A DNA stretch of 64,000 nt, taken from contig NW_019775885.1 of assembly GCF_001039355.2 (NCBI RefSeq), positions 106,976-170,975 of the forward strand. The letters are read 5' to 3'. The notes below the pieces were generated by a model, which did not search any database, had not been told where the DNA came from, and worked only from the letters and a program-made list of their open reading frames with translations. This document shows, one piece after another, positions 13,897 through 26,240 of the stretch. A program made the position numbers and the translations under genes. The stretch is from Lingula anatina. Its lineage: Eukaryota; Brachiopoda; Lingulata; Lingulida; Lingulidae. Numbering within the stretch: position 1 is the first letter of the stretch; each line of letters starts with the position of its first letter.

Positions 13897-14349
13897 TGCT
13901 ACTTTACCCTGTTATAACCATTACCATGACGTCATGATCCTGTTATTAAGGGCTTTTAAAATTTGAGAAATGAATAGCTCTTTTTCTTGCTCAATTTTCT
14001 ACTGTTTCCTTTTAAATCAACTTATGATGCATAACAATGGTGTCAATGTAAAAAAGTTTTATGTCGTTTTATTCGCCAAAATTGAGGGAAAGCAGCATCG
14101 TTGGTGGTAAGTTTGGTGGAGAAATATTTTGCGATTTTAATTGTACAGTCAAATTCGACGATTTCATAATAAACAGCTAACTAGAATTTCGGAATCGTTC
14201 AGTTCTCTCCATTTATGTGGCATATCTGTTAAAGATTGAACAATTTCTTTAAAAAGAACAAGTATGTAATTTCTTACAACTGACCATGCGTATTTAACAT
14301 GTGTGTCTGGATACAAACTACTTAGCAGCTGAAAAACCATTTCTAGATT

Positions 14350-14512
14350 AGCAGAAGCGGATCCAGGATTATTGGAAGGGGGTCCGCGGATGCGAAGCCG
14401 ACCCTGCGCCCCCCCCCCCCCCTACACTTGGCGTGGGGTATGGGGCCCGCTGAAGGGGCTCAACAATTTTTGGTATTTAACAGAGCATCGGTGCCATTTG
14501 GTACGGTTTAGA
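14350..14512 (-). repeat. MITE-like repeat fragment (GCGGATCCAGG type)
   Basis: Starts GCAGAAGCGGATCCAGGATT and contains GGTGCCATTTGGTACGGTTT near its far end. The same two blocks occur in the opposite orientation at 32647-32816, so this is one dispersed element family. This copy lacks the second terminal repeat. Confidence 0.5.
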
Positions 14513-14808
14513 AATTAGTATGATTCAGAAGGATAGATGTAGGCATGGGAACCCAGTCTAATAGGGTACTCATTGCTTGCAAAGCGGGATTTGCACAGAA
14601 GAGTTTTTTTTTGTTTGAGGAATCGCCTTGCAAACCAACATAAGTTTTTGTCCACTGGACATTTACAAAGATAACATGTTTCAGAATGTTTTCTTGGCCT
14701 ATTCGTTACATGGGAGGTGACTCTGAAATAACCCTGGGTTTGAAATATACTGAGTACCTTGTTTTTTCGTAAAATTGAAGGGGAAGGGTAAAATGTTAAA
14801 CAGTTCTT

Positions 14809-14809
<1 letters not shown>

Positions 14810-14848
<39 letters not shown>
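14810..14848. repeat. (GA)n microsatellite
   Basis: About nineteen GA units. Confidence 0.9.
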
Positions 14849-14852
<4 letters not shown>

Positions 14853-15261
14853 ACTGAGAAAACGATACCAAACCAATAACGTAAGAATTACAAAGAAACT
14901 GTTTATGACTTTTAATCTTCCGCATCATATATCCGTATTACATATCACAAAATCGTTATTTTTGTATGGCAAAAACGGTAGTAGTTCACAAAGACTTGAT
15001 TGTCGACCACGTTTGTCAATCTATCAGCCGTTTCACCTTTTCTGCGCTAACTGAGCTTGCTTTAAGGTAAAGGGAAACGCATATCATAATACATGTACTA
15101 ACAGATTCAGATACACTGACAAAACGAATCTCTAGAAACCAAGACAGCTGTTGGAAGCTGGTATTGACGTCATCTTGACGACCGCCAGAACACATGACGT
15201 TGCAAGCTAGTTTAAATAAATCTTGACGTGTCCAGCAGTGAGGTGACTGTTGTGGTATTAG

Positions 15262-18200
15262 TCAGCACTTTTCTTGAGTTGAGGGTTTTGGATCCCTTGG
15301 GTGTGTTGTATTCTGCGATGCAAAGGTTGAACCTGGTGGTGGCGCAAACAATTCATAAGGTGGTGGCGCTACCCCAGGATCTAATCCTGAGTCCGGGGGC
15401 GGGGCTGTTGGGCTGTATGGTGATGTTGGGGGCGGGACGCCATGATGGTGTCCGAGATTAGGGGGCAGATTTGCTACGTTGTATCCTGTGGTCGGAGGCG
15501 GGGCTCCCGGGCTGTATCCTGTGGTCGGAGGCGGGGCTCCCGGGCTGTATCCTGTGGTCGGAGGCGGGGCTCCCGGGCTGTACCCGAAGTTAGAAGGTGG
15601 AGCCCCCGAGGTCGGGGGATGGACTCCAGGCCCGTATGACGTGGTCGGGGTTGAAGATACCATAGTTTGTCTGGTCTGCATACTGTGAGTTGGTTGACGT
15701 TGATGGCCATGGATAACTGAAACAAATAGGTTAATATTTCCTTTTTACAGAAAACAACCATGGCCAGAGACTTAATTGAGAACACAGTGATATTATACAC
15801 GAAACGCTTCATATTTCAATAAGTAAAAAGCTTAAATCCACAGATCAACCTAACATCGTTTAGACGGTTATATGAGCACATTTGGAATCAAATATTATCT
15901 TTTTAGGCGGAATCATATTACAACAATATCCGTTACTCCTGAACTGCTACTTGCCTACGTAGATCATTTTATTTTGTTTTTTTTTTTTTTATGCACAGCT
16001 AACACATACAAATAACCTCTGTAAAAATAAAAGGTTCGTCATATGAAATTTTATTATACGTTTTTAATATCACTATTAAAACAATGCTACTGGTTGTATA
16101 CTGACCTCCTGGAGGGGTTCGACGGCACACTTTGCGTATGACTATGAAGACCACCCCCGAAATGAACATGAAAGGTGCAAGAATAAAAACCATACTACTG
16201 TAATAGATCGAAAAAAAAGAGAAATGCATTATAATGTATTTTAGTAATAACTAATTTTAACACTTACTGAGTGGTCGGAAGGCAGACACAAGAGACCTAG
16301 TCAACTCACTTTGCCATTTTGAACATGCACATGTCCTATCTCAGTGGTCATAATGCAAGAGCTAGATACAGGCACGTACATCGTCAAAACGTTCTCAGTG
16401 CGTCTTACTTATAATTATTTTCAAACTTTGTGAAAATTTACCAAGACAGTCATAAACTTTGCGTTTTAGTCATTGAAACCGAAGCTGGGAGAACCGACCT
16501 CTACCTTTCACATCGGCCCGGCTTCGGCTTGAGATCGGTTCTCCCAGCTTCGGCTTCAGTGACTAAAACGCAAAGTTATATATATACTTTTATTATCATT
16601 ATTATTAAGCTTACATATCTCCCCATTCTCCCTCATGCTCCTCATCCATACTCTTTGGAGGAATGCATAATGAAGCGGATGAGTAACTTGGGGAGTATCT
16701 ACTATAGGACGAGGTGCAGCAGTATTTACTGGTAGGTGTTCCGCAGCAGTACTTGGTACAGAAGAACGAGCTCCTGTAAGTGCCATATGAGTTGTAATAT
16801 GCGCAGCAATATTCTCCTGTAATTAATAGTAGGGGAACCAAGGCTAAAAAAGGGCGAAAATATTTTTTATGATATAAAATTTTCAAATATATGGACGGAC
16901 AGCCTGATATCTGGGGTTTATGAATCTGCTTATTGGACAAATGGGATCAATATAAAGTATATGATGATTAACTGCTTGTTTAAACAAAAAGTCATGTTGA
17001 CAGTGAGGAAATGATATATTTTGAACACATTTCTGACATTTTACACGAGTTTACGAACGCTGTGGCCTTCAGAATGCTTTTTTTTCTCCTCCAATGAAAT
17101 GAGACATGTTTTGCAATCACAACTCTAGCTTTTCTTTTCATTGACATGCAGGGACCTAAAACTGCTTCATGCAAGCGGTGCTGAGCGCCCCGAAAGCACT
17201 CCGTATACAAAGGTAAAAGAAGTAAAAAATAGCTACTGATGATTTTCACTTACCTTTAATGGGTGCTGGACAAGAACTGTTATAGGAATAACTGTACAAG
17301 TATCTGTATCTGCTGGTAAGGCAGCAATACTTAGAAGTAGAAGATCCGCAGCAGTACTTTTCACAGTAGAAAGCACTCTTGTATTTGCCTGATGATGTGT
17401 AATATGCACAGCAAAACTCTCCTAAAATAGAACATATATGATTAGTGTGACATCTGCGACTCTCGTAAAGACTTGATAGTTAGGCCCTACGCATGAAAAA
17501 ATAAAAGTAGACTAGTATCCATATTTACTCGAACTATTCAATTTCAAAGGTTTTCTAATTACATGAATCAATAAGATATATATATGGATGGTCAACTTAT
17601 TATCAAAGGATATACACATCGATGTTCATTTTATTTGTATGTGTGCGTATTTGATGCCCACAAAGATACACACACTGGACAAAAGAAGTGTCACCCCCTA
17701 ACTCAGAGTAATAAAAGTAGGCAGATCTTGGGTACTTATAATGCCTGGTCTACTTATAATGTGACTATAAAACCGCTATACCATGGAATTGTATTGTTGG
17801 TCTTGTACATGTACAGCAAATTTTATTCCTGTCTTACTCCAATATGGCAAGATACAGGCAATTATCTAACGGTTATAGGTGCAAGTTATTAACCTGAAGA
17901 GGCGGAATATAAGCAATGTCAGAATATCGATACAATTGAATTGTTCAGTCAGAACCGTGCAGGGGGTCTGGTCTCGGCATAGAAACACTGGATCAAGTGA
18001 CAAATTGCCTCTGATGGGTCGTCCAAGAAAAAATACTGGCCGTAAGGACCGACGACTGATATTGATGTCCAGGTTGTCAAAGTTCGACACTGCTTGTCAG
18101 TTGACAACACAGTGGAACAATTTCACACATAAGAATGTGCCTGTGAAAATTGCTAGGCGTCGGTTACATGCTCAGAGAGTGTACAGCGGGGTAGCAAGAC

Positions 18201-19169
18201 TGAAACCTCTTATATCGTTACAAAACAGGCAACGTAGAGTAAACTAGGGTCAACAGGATCTGGAACTGGACAGTCCATGACAATTGGTCCTATATAGTTT
18301 TTCTGATGAGTGTCGCTTTGGTCTGACCTCAGATGACAGAGGTACTATGCTGGCAAACTGCTGGTAAAGCATTTGCACCACATGCACTGAATTTTCGAAC
18401 CCGGAGCAGCATATTCATCATGGAGTGGGGCTGCATCAGCATCCATGGCTTGGGCGAATTGATAGTGGTTAATGGAAACATGAATCGCTAGAAATATATC
18501 GATGTTTTAGAGTCAGGCTTGCTACCATCTATTGCTAACATGTTTGGTGACAGGAATTATCCATCTGTTCACCAGGATGACAATGCTCCTTGTCACAGGC
18601 CCAGAGCAGTTGATGATTGGTTTGACCAACAGGACATTCGCAGGGTGATGTGGCCTGCCCAGAGTCCGGATGCAAACATAATAGAAAATGTGTGGATTTA
18701 TATGTCAAAACTTTTTACAAATGCCCGTCTAACCAGCAGAGAAACTTTGTTATATTCAGTGTTTCATGCTTGGGCCAGCATAAGCCCTGAACGCATCAGA
18801 CAATTATATGAATCCTTGCTTCGTAGACTGGCACCTATTATTAGGTCATGTGGCTATGCCACTAAGTACTAATTTTGGACTTGAAACTGCATATTTTGGT
18901 AGAATGTATATTTTGTTCTCATTTTGTGATTTTTTTGTGAAATTTGATGTTAATAAAATGATACTAGGAGCATATCATTCCACAGTCATTTATCTCCCCC
19001 ATAGTATTGGCTCAGTAGGGGTGACACTTCTTTTGTCCAGTGTGTGTATTTCACAGACAGGATTCGGATCTGAAAATGAGCCTCTGCTGTTAGAAAAAAA
19101 AAGCTGTTGTACCATATTATCAGTTTTGATAGTGGGTGGGTGTGTGTGTGGGTCGTCCCCCCCCCCCTT

Positions 19170-19206
<37 letters not shown>

Positions 19207-19771
19207 ATTAATATTTTTCAGCATTTAAATATTCAGTCGTAAACGGTTTAAATGCAAATTCTCCCCCCCCTATTTATATTTTTTAATTATTATTTTTTTG
19301 TGTATGTGTGTCTGTGTCTGTGCGTGCAACGTTTCAGCAACCCTTACAAAGGTGACACAAAGCATTAGCCTACACAGCAATTTACTCAACGTGTACTAGC
19401 AATATCATACCTACCTCTTGTAGGGGTGCTACATTGGTAACTGGCCGAATAACTGTATATATATCTGTCATAGCTGTCCGTACAGCAGTATTTAGACGTG
19501 GAGGACCCACAGCAGTAGTCTGGGCAGTAGAATGTACTGACGTATTTGCCAGAAGTATTATAATGGGCGCAGCAATATTGTCCTGACTCTTCCGGCCATG
19601 AAAAAAGGTGAAAACTTTTAATTTTACCCGTTCGATGACTCACAAAATTGAAACAGATATCTAAGCAGTTCACTTTGGAAGTCACTAACGGGAAATCAAC
19701 CTACCTGCCGGGGTCGCCAGCCTGATAAAGACCCAAAGAGAGACTAAACCCACATTCTTAAGGATCGTCAT
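15262..19771 (-). CDS. Shisa/CYYR1-like membrane protein with three Cys-Tyr modules (gene A)
   Basis: Single-pass type I membrane protein. Six exons join in frame: 19771..19705 signal peptide (starts MTILKNVG), 19582..19415 module 1, 17421..17254 module 2, 16816..16615 module 3 plus an acidic juxtamembrane tail, 16197..16106 transmembrane, 15716..15262 cytoplasmic tail (1152 nt, 383 codons). Each module has the pattern YCC-x-x-Y, then FYC-x-x-YCCG, then KYCC, then a Tyr/Ser run and a last Cys. Modules 1 and 2 are exactly 168 nt and phase 1-1; module 3 is phase 1-2 to fit the TM exon. The TM core is VFILAPFMFISGVVFIVI followed by basic residues. The tail is Pro/Gly-rich with three perfect 11-residue repeats and a PPPY motif (WW-domain ligand). 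Family knowledge suggests an endosomal/plasma-membrane adaptor; the ligand is unknown. Intron 2 hosts a Tc1 element. Confidence 0.88.
15481..15579 (-). repeat. 33-bp coding minisatellite in gene A tail
   Basis: Three tandem identical 33-bp units encoding Y-S-P-G-A-P-P-P-T-T-G. They keep the reading frame and lengthen the proline-rich tail. A diverged fourth unit lies on each side. Confidence 0.9.
16455..16577. repeat. Near-perfect hairpin (foldback) in gene A intron
   Basis: Left arm 16455-16497 and right arm 16535-16577 are reverse complements at about 41 of 43 positions, with a loop of about 37 nt. It sits in the intron between module 3 and the TM exon. It could be a small foldback transposon or a folded RNA precursor; sequence alone does not decide. 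Confidence 0.75.
17669..19046 (+). mobile_element. Tc1-family DNA transposon (defective) in gene A intron
   Basis: 1378-bp element with inverted ends: the left end reads CACACACTGGACAAAAGAAG and continues TGTCACCCC, and the right end is the exact reverse complement over about 29 bp. TA dinucleotides flank both ends (17667-17668 and 19047-19048), the Tc1/mariner target duplication. It carries a frameshifted transposase. It lies within the gene A intron between module exons 1 and 2, in the opposite orientation to the gene. Confidence 0.9.
17879..18872 (+). pseudogene. Tc1 transposase, frameshifted
   Basis: The N-terminal part (17879-18247) shows a paired-like helix-turn-helix with SVRTVQGVW and the GRPRK linker. 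The middle, around 18270-18366, contains the first catalytic Asp context (FSDECRFG) in another frame. The C-terminal part (18519-18872) carries QDDNAPCH and SPDANIIENVW. The spacing from the second Asp to the Glu is 34 residues, so DD34E, the Tc1 signature. At least two frame breaks separate these blocks, so the copy is inactive. Confidence 0.85.
19171..19204. repeat. (CA)n microsatellite
   Basis: About sixteen CA units just outside the Tc1 element, after a C-run. Confidence 0.9.
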
Positions 19772-19876
19772 ATGCCTGGTCTTATACCTTTCGCTTTATT
19801 TTGAACATTAACTGCATAGCTGCTCAATTGTTTTTCAAAACGAAAAGATATGACGATTTGGCCCCCCCGATTCGGA

Positions 19877-19938
19877 CAAGATGGCGATTCCGGTTGGCGT
19901 CACTGCGTATAGCGCACGATTCCACGTGTATGACGTCA
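19877..19938 (-). promoter_or_regulatory. Candidate promoter sites upstream of gene A
   Basis: Within 170 bp upstream of the gene A start codon lie CAAGATGGCG (YY1-like, 19877-19886), CACGTG (E-box, 19923-19928) and a perfect TGACGTCA (CRE, 19931-19938). The clustering is typical of TATA-less metazoan promoters. No transcription start evidence is available. Confidence 0.35.
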
Positions 19939-21087
19939 AACGTAATAGATCACGTGATAAAATAGAAGGGGCCGCCTTTGACGAAATTTCAGTCAATCTA
20001 GGATTTCCCCGTGGAAAACATAGATCTCTACACAATTTCGAAGATCTTTGTTTGCCTAGAGAGCACACGAAAAAAATTCATATCTATCTTTGCAGTGTTA
20101 CGTATTTTACTAAACTTTTTATATAATAAAAGTGATCATTTAAAGAGGAAAATCTGTAGTTTTTAATTGGATTCATGCACTGAACCTAAATGTTTTTTAA
20201 ATGACGACTCCGTGGAAGCCGGCATGTGGCACTTTCAGTCATAACCAACAGTGTACCAATTAATATACCTGAAAAAGCAAAAAGCATTTCATAACATGTA
20301 AATTGATTGCATGTCACTTCATATAATGCCATTTGATATAGGCCTATATATATTTTTAATCAACTTTTAATGTGAAGAATAACATAGGCCCTAAAACAAA
20401 ATTATCCTGATATTGTGAATTCGGTTATAGACCTAGGGCCTAGCTACATGTACCATATATTAGTCATATCCTTATGGCAGGATCAGTATATGATGAACTT
20501 CCTGAATTTCATTATTTGAATCTTTGATTCAAGTGTGCGTATTATCAACTATGAGCCGACGATATCACATTGTCATTAAACCATAGAACTCTGCAAATGT
20601 TTTGTTTCTGAATTGCAGGCATAAAAAATCAACAAATATATCCATTTTCAAGTTGAGATTGGTAAAATAACCAATGTGTCTACATATATAATGAATTCAA
20701 TTAAGACGCTACCTTAGGCCCATTTCACATCATGATGTAGGCCTATACTTTAGCAATAGGCCTACATTTTATACCATTACACTATGTTTGAATACTTTTT
20801 TGCTTTTTGGCTTGCTATTGCGTAAATGGTTAATATAAACAAATACCTCCGCGCTCGAGAAGATCAATTAATTAACATTTGGGAAGAATTATTGGAATGG
20901 AATAAAATTATTCCCCTTACTATAACCTGATCACATGTGAGGACCAATCAAAGTGTTTTGGTACTGAATGTAGAGGTCAAGTACACTTTACGATGTGAAA
21001 AGGTTTTAAGAAGGCTGTATGAGATTATTGAATTATTTATTTATTTATTTATTATTTTTTATCGTTTTGATAAAATCCTGATAAATG
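19939..21087. other. Intergenic AT-rich region
   Basis: No gene recognised. From about 20930 it is similar to the 3' flank of gene C (22930 onward) and of gene D, so the edge belongs to the duplicated unit that contains gene B. It contains a short TTTA run near 21035. Confidence 0.5.
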
Positions 21088-21870
21088 TTATTGTTCTTGA
21101 GAAGATTGCATCAGCGGTGATTGCATCAGGTTGTCCTGTGAGTACGGAGGAGGAGGAGAAGGAGGAGACGGTCCACTAAAAGAAGACCCCGGCTGAGGCC
21201 CTGGGAAGCCCGGTCCTGAGAACCACGCCGATGCTGGATGCCACGGTGGGGGTCTTTGTATCATTCCACAGGGTGTCATCCCTGGGTTGATGGTCGTGTT
21301 AGTCTGAGGTACAACTGTAACCACAGACAGGGGAATAGTAGTCTGGATAACATGAACTGTAAGAAAGAACGGTATGCGTGAAAAATATATTTGGCATACC
21401 TCAGTAGAATGCGATCTTGTATACTAATTGATTTTAAACAATTAATGACTTTGGCTGATGCCATTATGTTGCTTTTAGTATTGACCGTAGGTAATAATTG
21501 TTGTATTATCTTTTTTGATACCGTGCGATTATTCCACGAATACATGTGAAGCAAATGAAAACCAAATATGGTAGTATCACTGAATATCCTACTGTGTTAG
21601 TTGTTCAGTGCCTGTTTGTTGAAGGAACTGAACGTAAGCCACACAGGTAACTAATTTCACGCTATTATAGATAAATATAACGTAAGCTTCTTTCGTGGTG
21701 ATTTTATTATTATATCAACTGTTCTACCCACTTTTTTCAGCATTAACCAGAATTTATCGTTGAGCAGAAACCTACCAGTTCCTTCATGTTGGGATCCTGA
21801 TTTCAGCCGCCTCACCATGGATCTGACGATGAAAACCGAGGCAGCAAACGTGCGCGCGACACACCTAACC
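21088..21870 (-). pseudogene. Shisa-like gene fragment: TM and tail exons only (gene B)
   Basis: Two exons remain: 21870..21776 (transmembrane, phase 2 to 1) and 21356..21088 (proline-rich tail ending with TAA). The tail frame is open and reads HVIQTTIP.. with PPPPY near its end, closely similar to genes C and D. The TM exon is 21 nt shorter than in C and D and lacks the core of the hydrophobic run, so it probably no longer spans a membrane. Homology to gene C continues through the upstream intron and stops near 22190, just where the juxtamembrane exon should begin. No module or signal exon is found. I read this as a 5'-truncated duplicate. Confidence 0.75.
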
Positions 21871-22189
21871 CTACGGTATACAAAATATGTACAATTTACA
21901 TTGGATGGTCTTAAAAGTTATATCTATCATTAACTTTACAAAAGCAAAGCGCCACGGCTAGATTACCTGTGCGATAGGCAAACAACAATTTTATTAAGAA
22001 AACGAAGTTATGCGTTCACTACACTGAATCATGTTGAGTTATTATTAGACTCACTTATTTTTATATGGGGATGTTACTTTCAAAAATAAAATAATTATTA
22101 TATCTAAGGCAAATAATTAATTTCATAAAACTTAAGCAAAAATCAAAGCACCACCACTTATTTTGAATTGCCATAATAATAAAACAAGT

Positions 22190-23110
22190 TCCTGCTCTCT
22201 GGACTGGGAATTGATTTTTTTTCAAATCAGAAATCATTTGGTTTATGAGTTATTTTTTATTTGTTGTTAATTGTTCTGATGCTAAAACTATAGTGTTTTA
22301 TTATGATATCATTTTTTAATTTAGATAGTTTAATAGTTTAACAGCACTGAGGCACATGTGTAGTGCGAATTTTCAGGAAATGGATTACAATTATTACCTA
22401 TATTATTATTATTATCATATGTTGACGAGAGGGGGCAACGACCAATTCTTGTCAGGGTCTAAGATTGAAAAAAAAAACAACAACAGATTTTTATAAAATG
22501 TTTGTAAATTTCTGTGAAAGACGATATCGGAATTCCACGTAAAATTGATTCTTTAAATGCATGATTTTATTTAATATAAAAAAGAAAGAATAATTGGATA
22601 TAATCATGTTCACACACACAGAGCTGTAAATAAAGTAAGCATTTTTTTTTACAAAAACATAACGTTAGAATCATTGGGTCTTCTCCAAAAACTTATCTTT
22701 TGTCACTTGGTCTCCTCCTGACAGTTTCTGTTTTCTTTCTTTTTTTTTCTTTTTCCTTGTGTTTAATGCTATTAACAGACAGACAGACATATTACATGTA
22801 TTACCTAATTACGAACAATTGTAATAGTTTCTTAGTTGGTCCACTTCCGACAGCTTTCGAAAATTCAATATTCAGTCGTAAACAGTTTAAATGCAAATTT
22901 TTCAAATCTGGCCACTGACCTAGACTGCAGAACGTAGGGGTAAAGTAAACCACTCGATGTGAAAGGGCCTTAGAGAAGGCTGTATGAGATGAGATGAGTT
23001 ATTTTATATAATTTTTTTCGTTTTGATAAAAAAAAAAACTGATGAATGTTAAATTATATTGTTCTTGGGAAGATTGCACCAGCGGTGATTGCATCAGGTT
23101 GTCCTGGCGC
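22190..23110. other. Intergenic region between gene B fragment and gene C
   Basis: No gene seen. From about 22570 the sequence begins to match the 3' flank of gene D (from about 25815), marking the left limit of the duplicated C/D unit. Confidence 0.5.
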
Positions 23111-25391
23111 CTAGTACATCTGCGAGCACGGAGGAGGGTAACCTGAAAAGGCGCCGCTTTGAAAGGGGGGCACTGTGGGGGGCGAATACGGGTGTCTCTG
23201 GTGTCCTGCGGTATACGGAGGAGGAGGAGGAGGAGGAGGCTGGTGATGTGGCGGTCCGCCATAAAACGACCCCGGCTGAGGTCCTCGGAAGCCCGGTCCT
23301 GAGGACCACGCCGATGGTGGATGCCCCGGTGGGGGTCTCTGTATCATTCCAGGGGGTGCAATCCCCGGTCCTACGTACCCCCCTGGTGCGGCATGCATTG
23401 GAGGTTGAATACACGCAGTGCTGGTGGTCGTGCTGGTCTGTGTTATAATTGTAGCTACTGGTACAGGCGCGGGAGTAGCAGGCCGGATAACATGAACTGT
23501 AACATAGAACGGTATTTGAAAATATTTAGCATTCTCCCAGTAGAATACGATATTGTATACTATTTGATTTTAAACAATTAATGACTGTGGCGGAGGCCAA
23601 TATGTTGCTTTGACTATTGACTGAATTGATTGACTGAGTTGACAATTGTCTCATTATGTTATTTGATACCGTGTGATTATTCCACGAATATATGTGAAGC
23701 AGATGAAAACCAAATATGGTACGTAGTATAACTGAATATCCTACTGTGTTATAGTTGTTAAACATGTTTGTTGAAGGAACCCCCTGGACGTACAGGTAAG
23801 TTCCGTACACAGATCCATTAAGTTCACGTAATTATAGATTAATATAACGTGGGCTTCTTTCATCGTGACTTTATTATCGTATCAACTCTACACTTCCCAC
23901 TTTTTCAGTTTAAACCAGAATTTATCGTTAAACCGAAACCTACCAGTTGTTCCTCCACGTTCTGGTCCAGATTTCATACACCTCACCACGGATCTGACAA
24001 TGATGACCACGAACACTATGACAACCGCAGTAGCAAACAAGCCTGCGACAATCCCAACCCTAGGGTACACAAAAATAAATACGATTTATATCGGGTGCTG
24101 TATAACACATATTTCTCATAAACTTATAACTTTTGCAGAAGCACAGGACTTCTGCCTAAGAAAAAGGTGATGCGATCACTACATTGAATCATTGTGAGTT
24201 TTCATCTATATTTACTTATTTCATATGGGGATGATACTTTTAAAATATACTCATCATATCTAAGCAAAAATATTTATTTCATAAACGTCCGCATAAATCC
24301 ATGTGCAGACTGCTTTTGAATTGCCATAAAGGTAAAATAAATCACTTACACATTTCCCATTCCGCTAGGTGTTTCAGTGCAGGAAGTGTGTCCGTTAAGT
24401 GGTCTATTTCTTTAAGCCTCCCAATAAATCCACTTTGTTCACTCTACAACTATTTGGAATAAGAACCTGTGAAAAATATAATTGCAGATGTCAATTCGTC
24501 GTCTGACGAAAGAAAATATTAATGCTTAAATAAAGTGCGTCACATCATGATGTCCAGGATTAAGTGTGGGGCCGTTAACCTTGGGAAACCTATGGTCAAC
24601 GTTCTCTAGAAAGGTCCGCTATAGGTGATTTCTTCCTGATTTGTAAACCCACCACGACCCACCCACCCATCCAGCCACCCACACACTAACTCACTTTGTG
24701 ACAGTCACCTGCTCCTCGTCCGTCGAAAAAGCTGTTCACACCTACAGGAAACTTTATGAATAAAGGTCCTTTCTACTGTGACAGTGACATTAAAATGGCG
24801 AACGCACACTAGCCATCGATCCAGTAGCACACTTAAAAAAGGTTGCATTTTATGTAGATTACTACGGTATCGACCCATGGACGCGGTTACTATTTGTTAC
24901 GTTGTTCAATTCTTTCATGTAAACATTGATATCCCAGCAGAGGGCGTGACAATCGATTAAAACTATAACTTGGCCGTATAAGCATAAAGACTGTGCGCAG
25001 TTATAGTGTACATTGCCACGGGAATTTGTCAGTTAATGTCAATGCAGTGAAATATTTAGTCACGCGAAATTAATCAGCTAATATATAACTCAAGTGTGAC
25101 TTTAAAAGTTACCTTACAGCCATAGGCACAAAAACTTCTCAATTGCAGTTTCATTCTTAATTTTTTGGTGGGAGTGGTGGTGGTGGGGAGGGGGGGGGGC
25201 TGTCTGATCCTTGGACTGGGCACACACCTGTTTGGAAAATATTAAGGCAGGAATGACTGAGGCTGCTCTGAACTGGCATTTTTGTACATGTTATCAATCA
25301 TCCACTTTTCGAGATTATGCTGCACTCAGTGGGGATCAATGAAGCATAGAAGAAGACTGGTTGCCGTTGTTCTCAACAGTTTTGTGTAGGA

Positions 25392-25446
<55 letters not shown>

Positions 25447-25585
25447 TATTAACACGTGCCCGCAGTGTTTTATATATATTGAAACAATATATTAATTTTT
25501 AGTGGTTCATTTTTTTACCCGACTGTATGATTACCACCATCACCACACATGTGAACATACATGTAGACTTGACATGGATATCCAT
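23111..25585 (-). CDS. Shisa-like membrane protein without a visible Cys module (gene C)
   Basis: Supported exons are: signal peptide 25585..25519 (starts MDIHVKST, phase 1), juxtamembrane 24403..24350 (PLNGHTSCTETPSGMGN, phase 2 to 2), transmembrane 24059..23944 (core ATAVVIVFVVIIV, then RCMKSG) and a proline-rich tail 23496..23111 with PPPPPPY and a final CSQMY. Phases chain correctly from the juxtamembrane exon to the stop. Between the signal exon and 24403 I find no YCC..YCCG..YCC module. One possible 33-bp phase 1-1 exon is at 24741..24709, but a phase 1 to 2 exon needed to complete the frame was not found. The gene may have a short novel ectodomain or be non-functional. The family 5' flank is missing upstream of its start codon. 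It is a near-identical duplicate of gene D. Confidence 0.6.
25392..25446. repeat. (AAT)n microsatellite
   Basis: About eighteen AAT units between the juxtamembrane and signal exons of gene C. The corresponding tract in gene D is split by an inserted repeat. Confidence 0.9.
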
Positions 25586-25602
25586 GGCGTTGATATGAAA
25601 TA

Positions 25603-26240
25603 TNTCTAACGGTGTGCGACTGGTAACCTCTGACTTGAAGATTGTCTGTAAGAGGTTGCAGATACCATACTGTAACCTTGTTGCAACCGGTTAGCAACTG
25701 CTTGCCGATCAAAATATGCAAATTAGGTCGCAAAGTGATCGCAAGCGACCACCAGATTTTGTGGTTGCAAAGAGGTTGCCAAAAGGTTGCAAGCGCAGTG
25801 TGACCCAGCCTTTATATAACTCAAAAAAGAAAGAATACTTGGATATAATCATGTTCATAGTTGTAATTACTCCTGAGACTTTCTGAAAAATGTAAGCTAA
25901 ATCTGTCCATGTTTTCTTCTTTTTTATTTTTCCCTTTCTTTTTCTTTTTTTTTTTAACGTTATTAACATACAGACAAACCAATTATTACCTACTAAGAAC
26001 AATTGTAATAGTTTCTTACTTGGTCAACTTTCGAAAATTCAATATTCAGTCGTAAACAGTTTAAATACAAATTCTTCAAATATGGCCACTGCCTAGACTG
26101 CAGAATGTAGGGGTAAAGTTAACCACTCGATGTGAATGAGTTCTTTTATATAAACTTTCTCGTTTTGATAAAAAACCGATGAATGTTATTGTGCTTGGGA
26201 AGATTGCATCAGCGGTGATTGCATCAGGTAGTCCTGGCGC
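25603..26240. other. Spacer between duplicated units
   Basis: No gene seen. It begins at the breakpoint where similarity of unit 1 to unit 2 ends; from about 25815 it is the 3' flank of gene D. Confidence 0.5.

Larger units (their letters stand above)
13897..15261. other. Intergenic region with simple and interspersed repeats
   Basis: No gene recognised. It contains a MITE fragment (about 14350-14512), a C-run at 14409-14423 and a (GA)n tract. An open frame across the GA tract is low-complexity and is not considered coding. Confidence 0.5.

Noticed and set aside
15442-15688. Open frames on both strands over the gene A tail
   Set aside because: Arise from the GC-rich 33-bp minisatellite read in other frames; the spliced minus-strand frame is the one that fits exon phases.
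25392-25446. Regularly spaced repeats considered as a CRISPR-like array
   Set aside because: It is a pure AAT microsatellite in a eukaryotic genome; no spacers.
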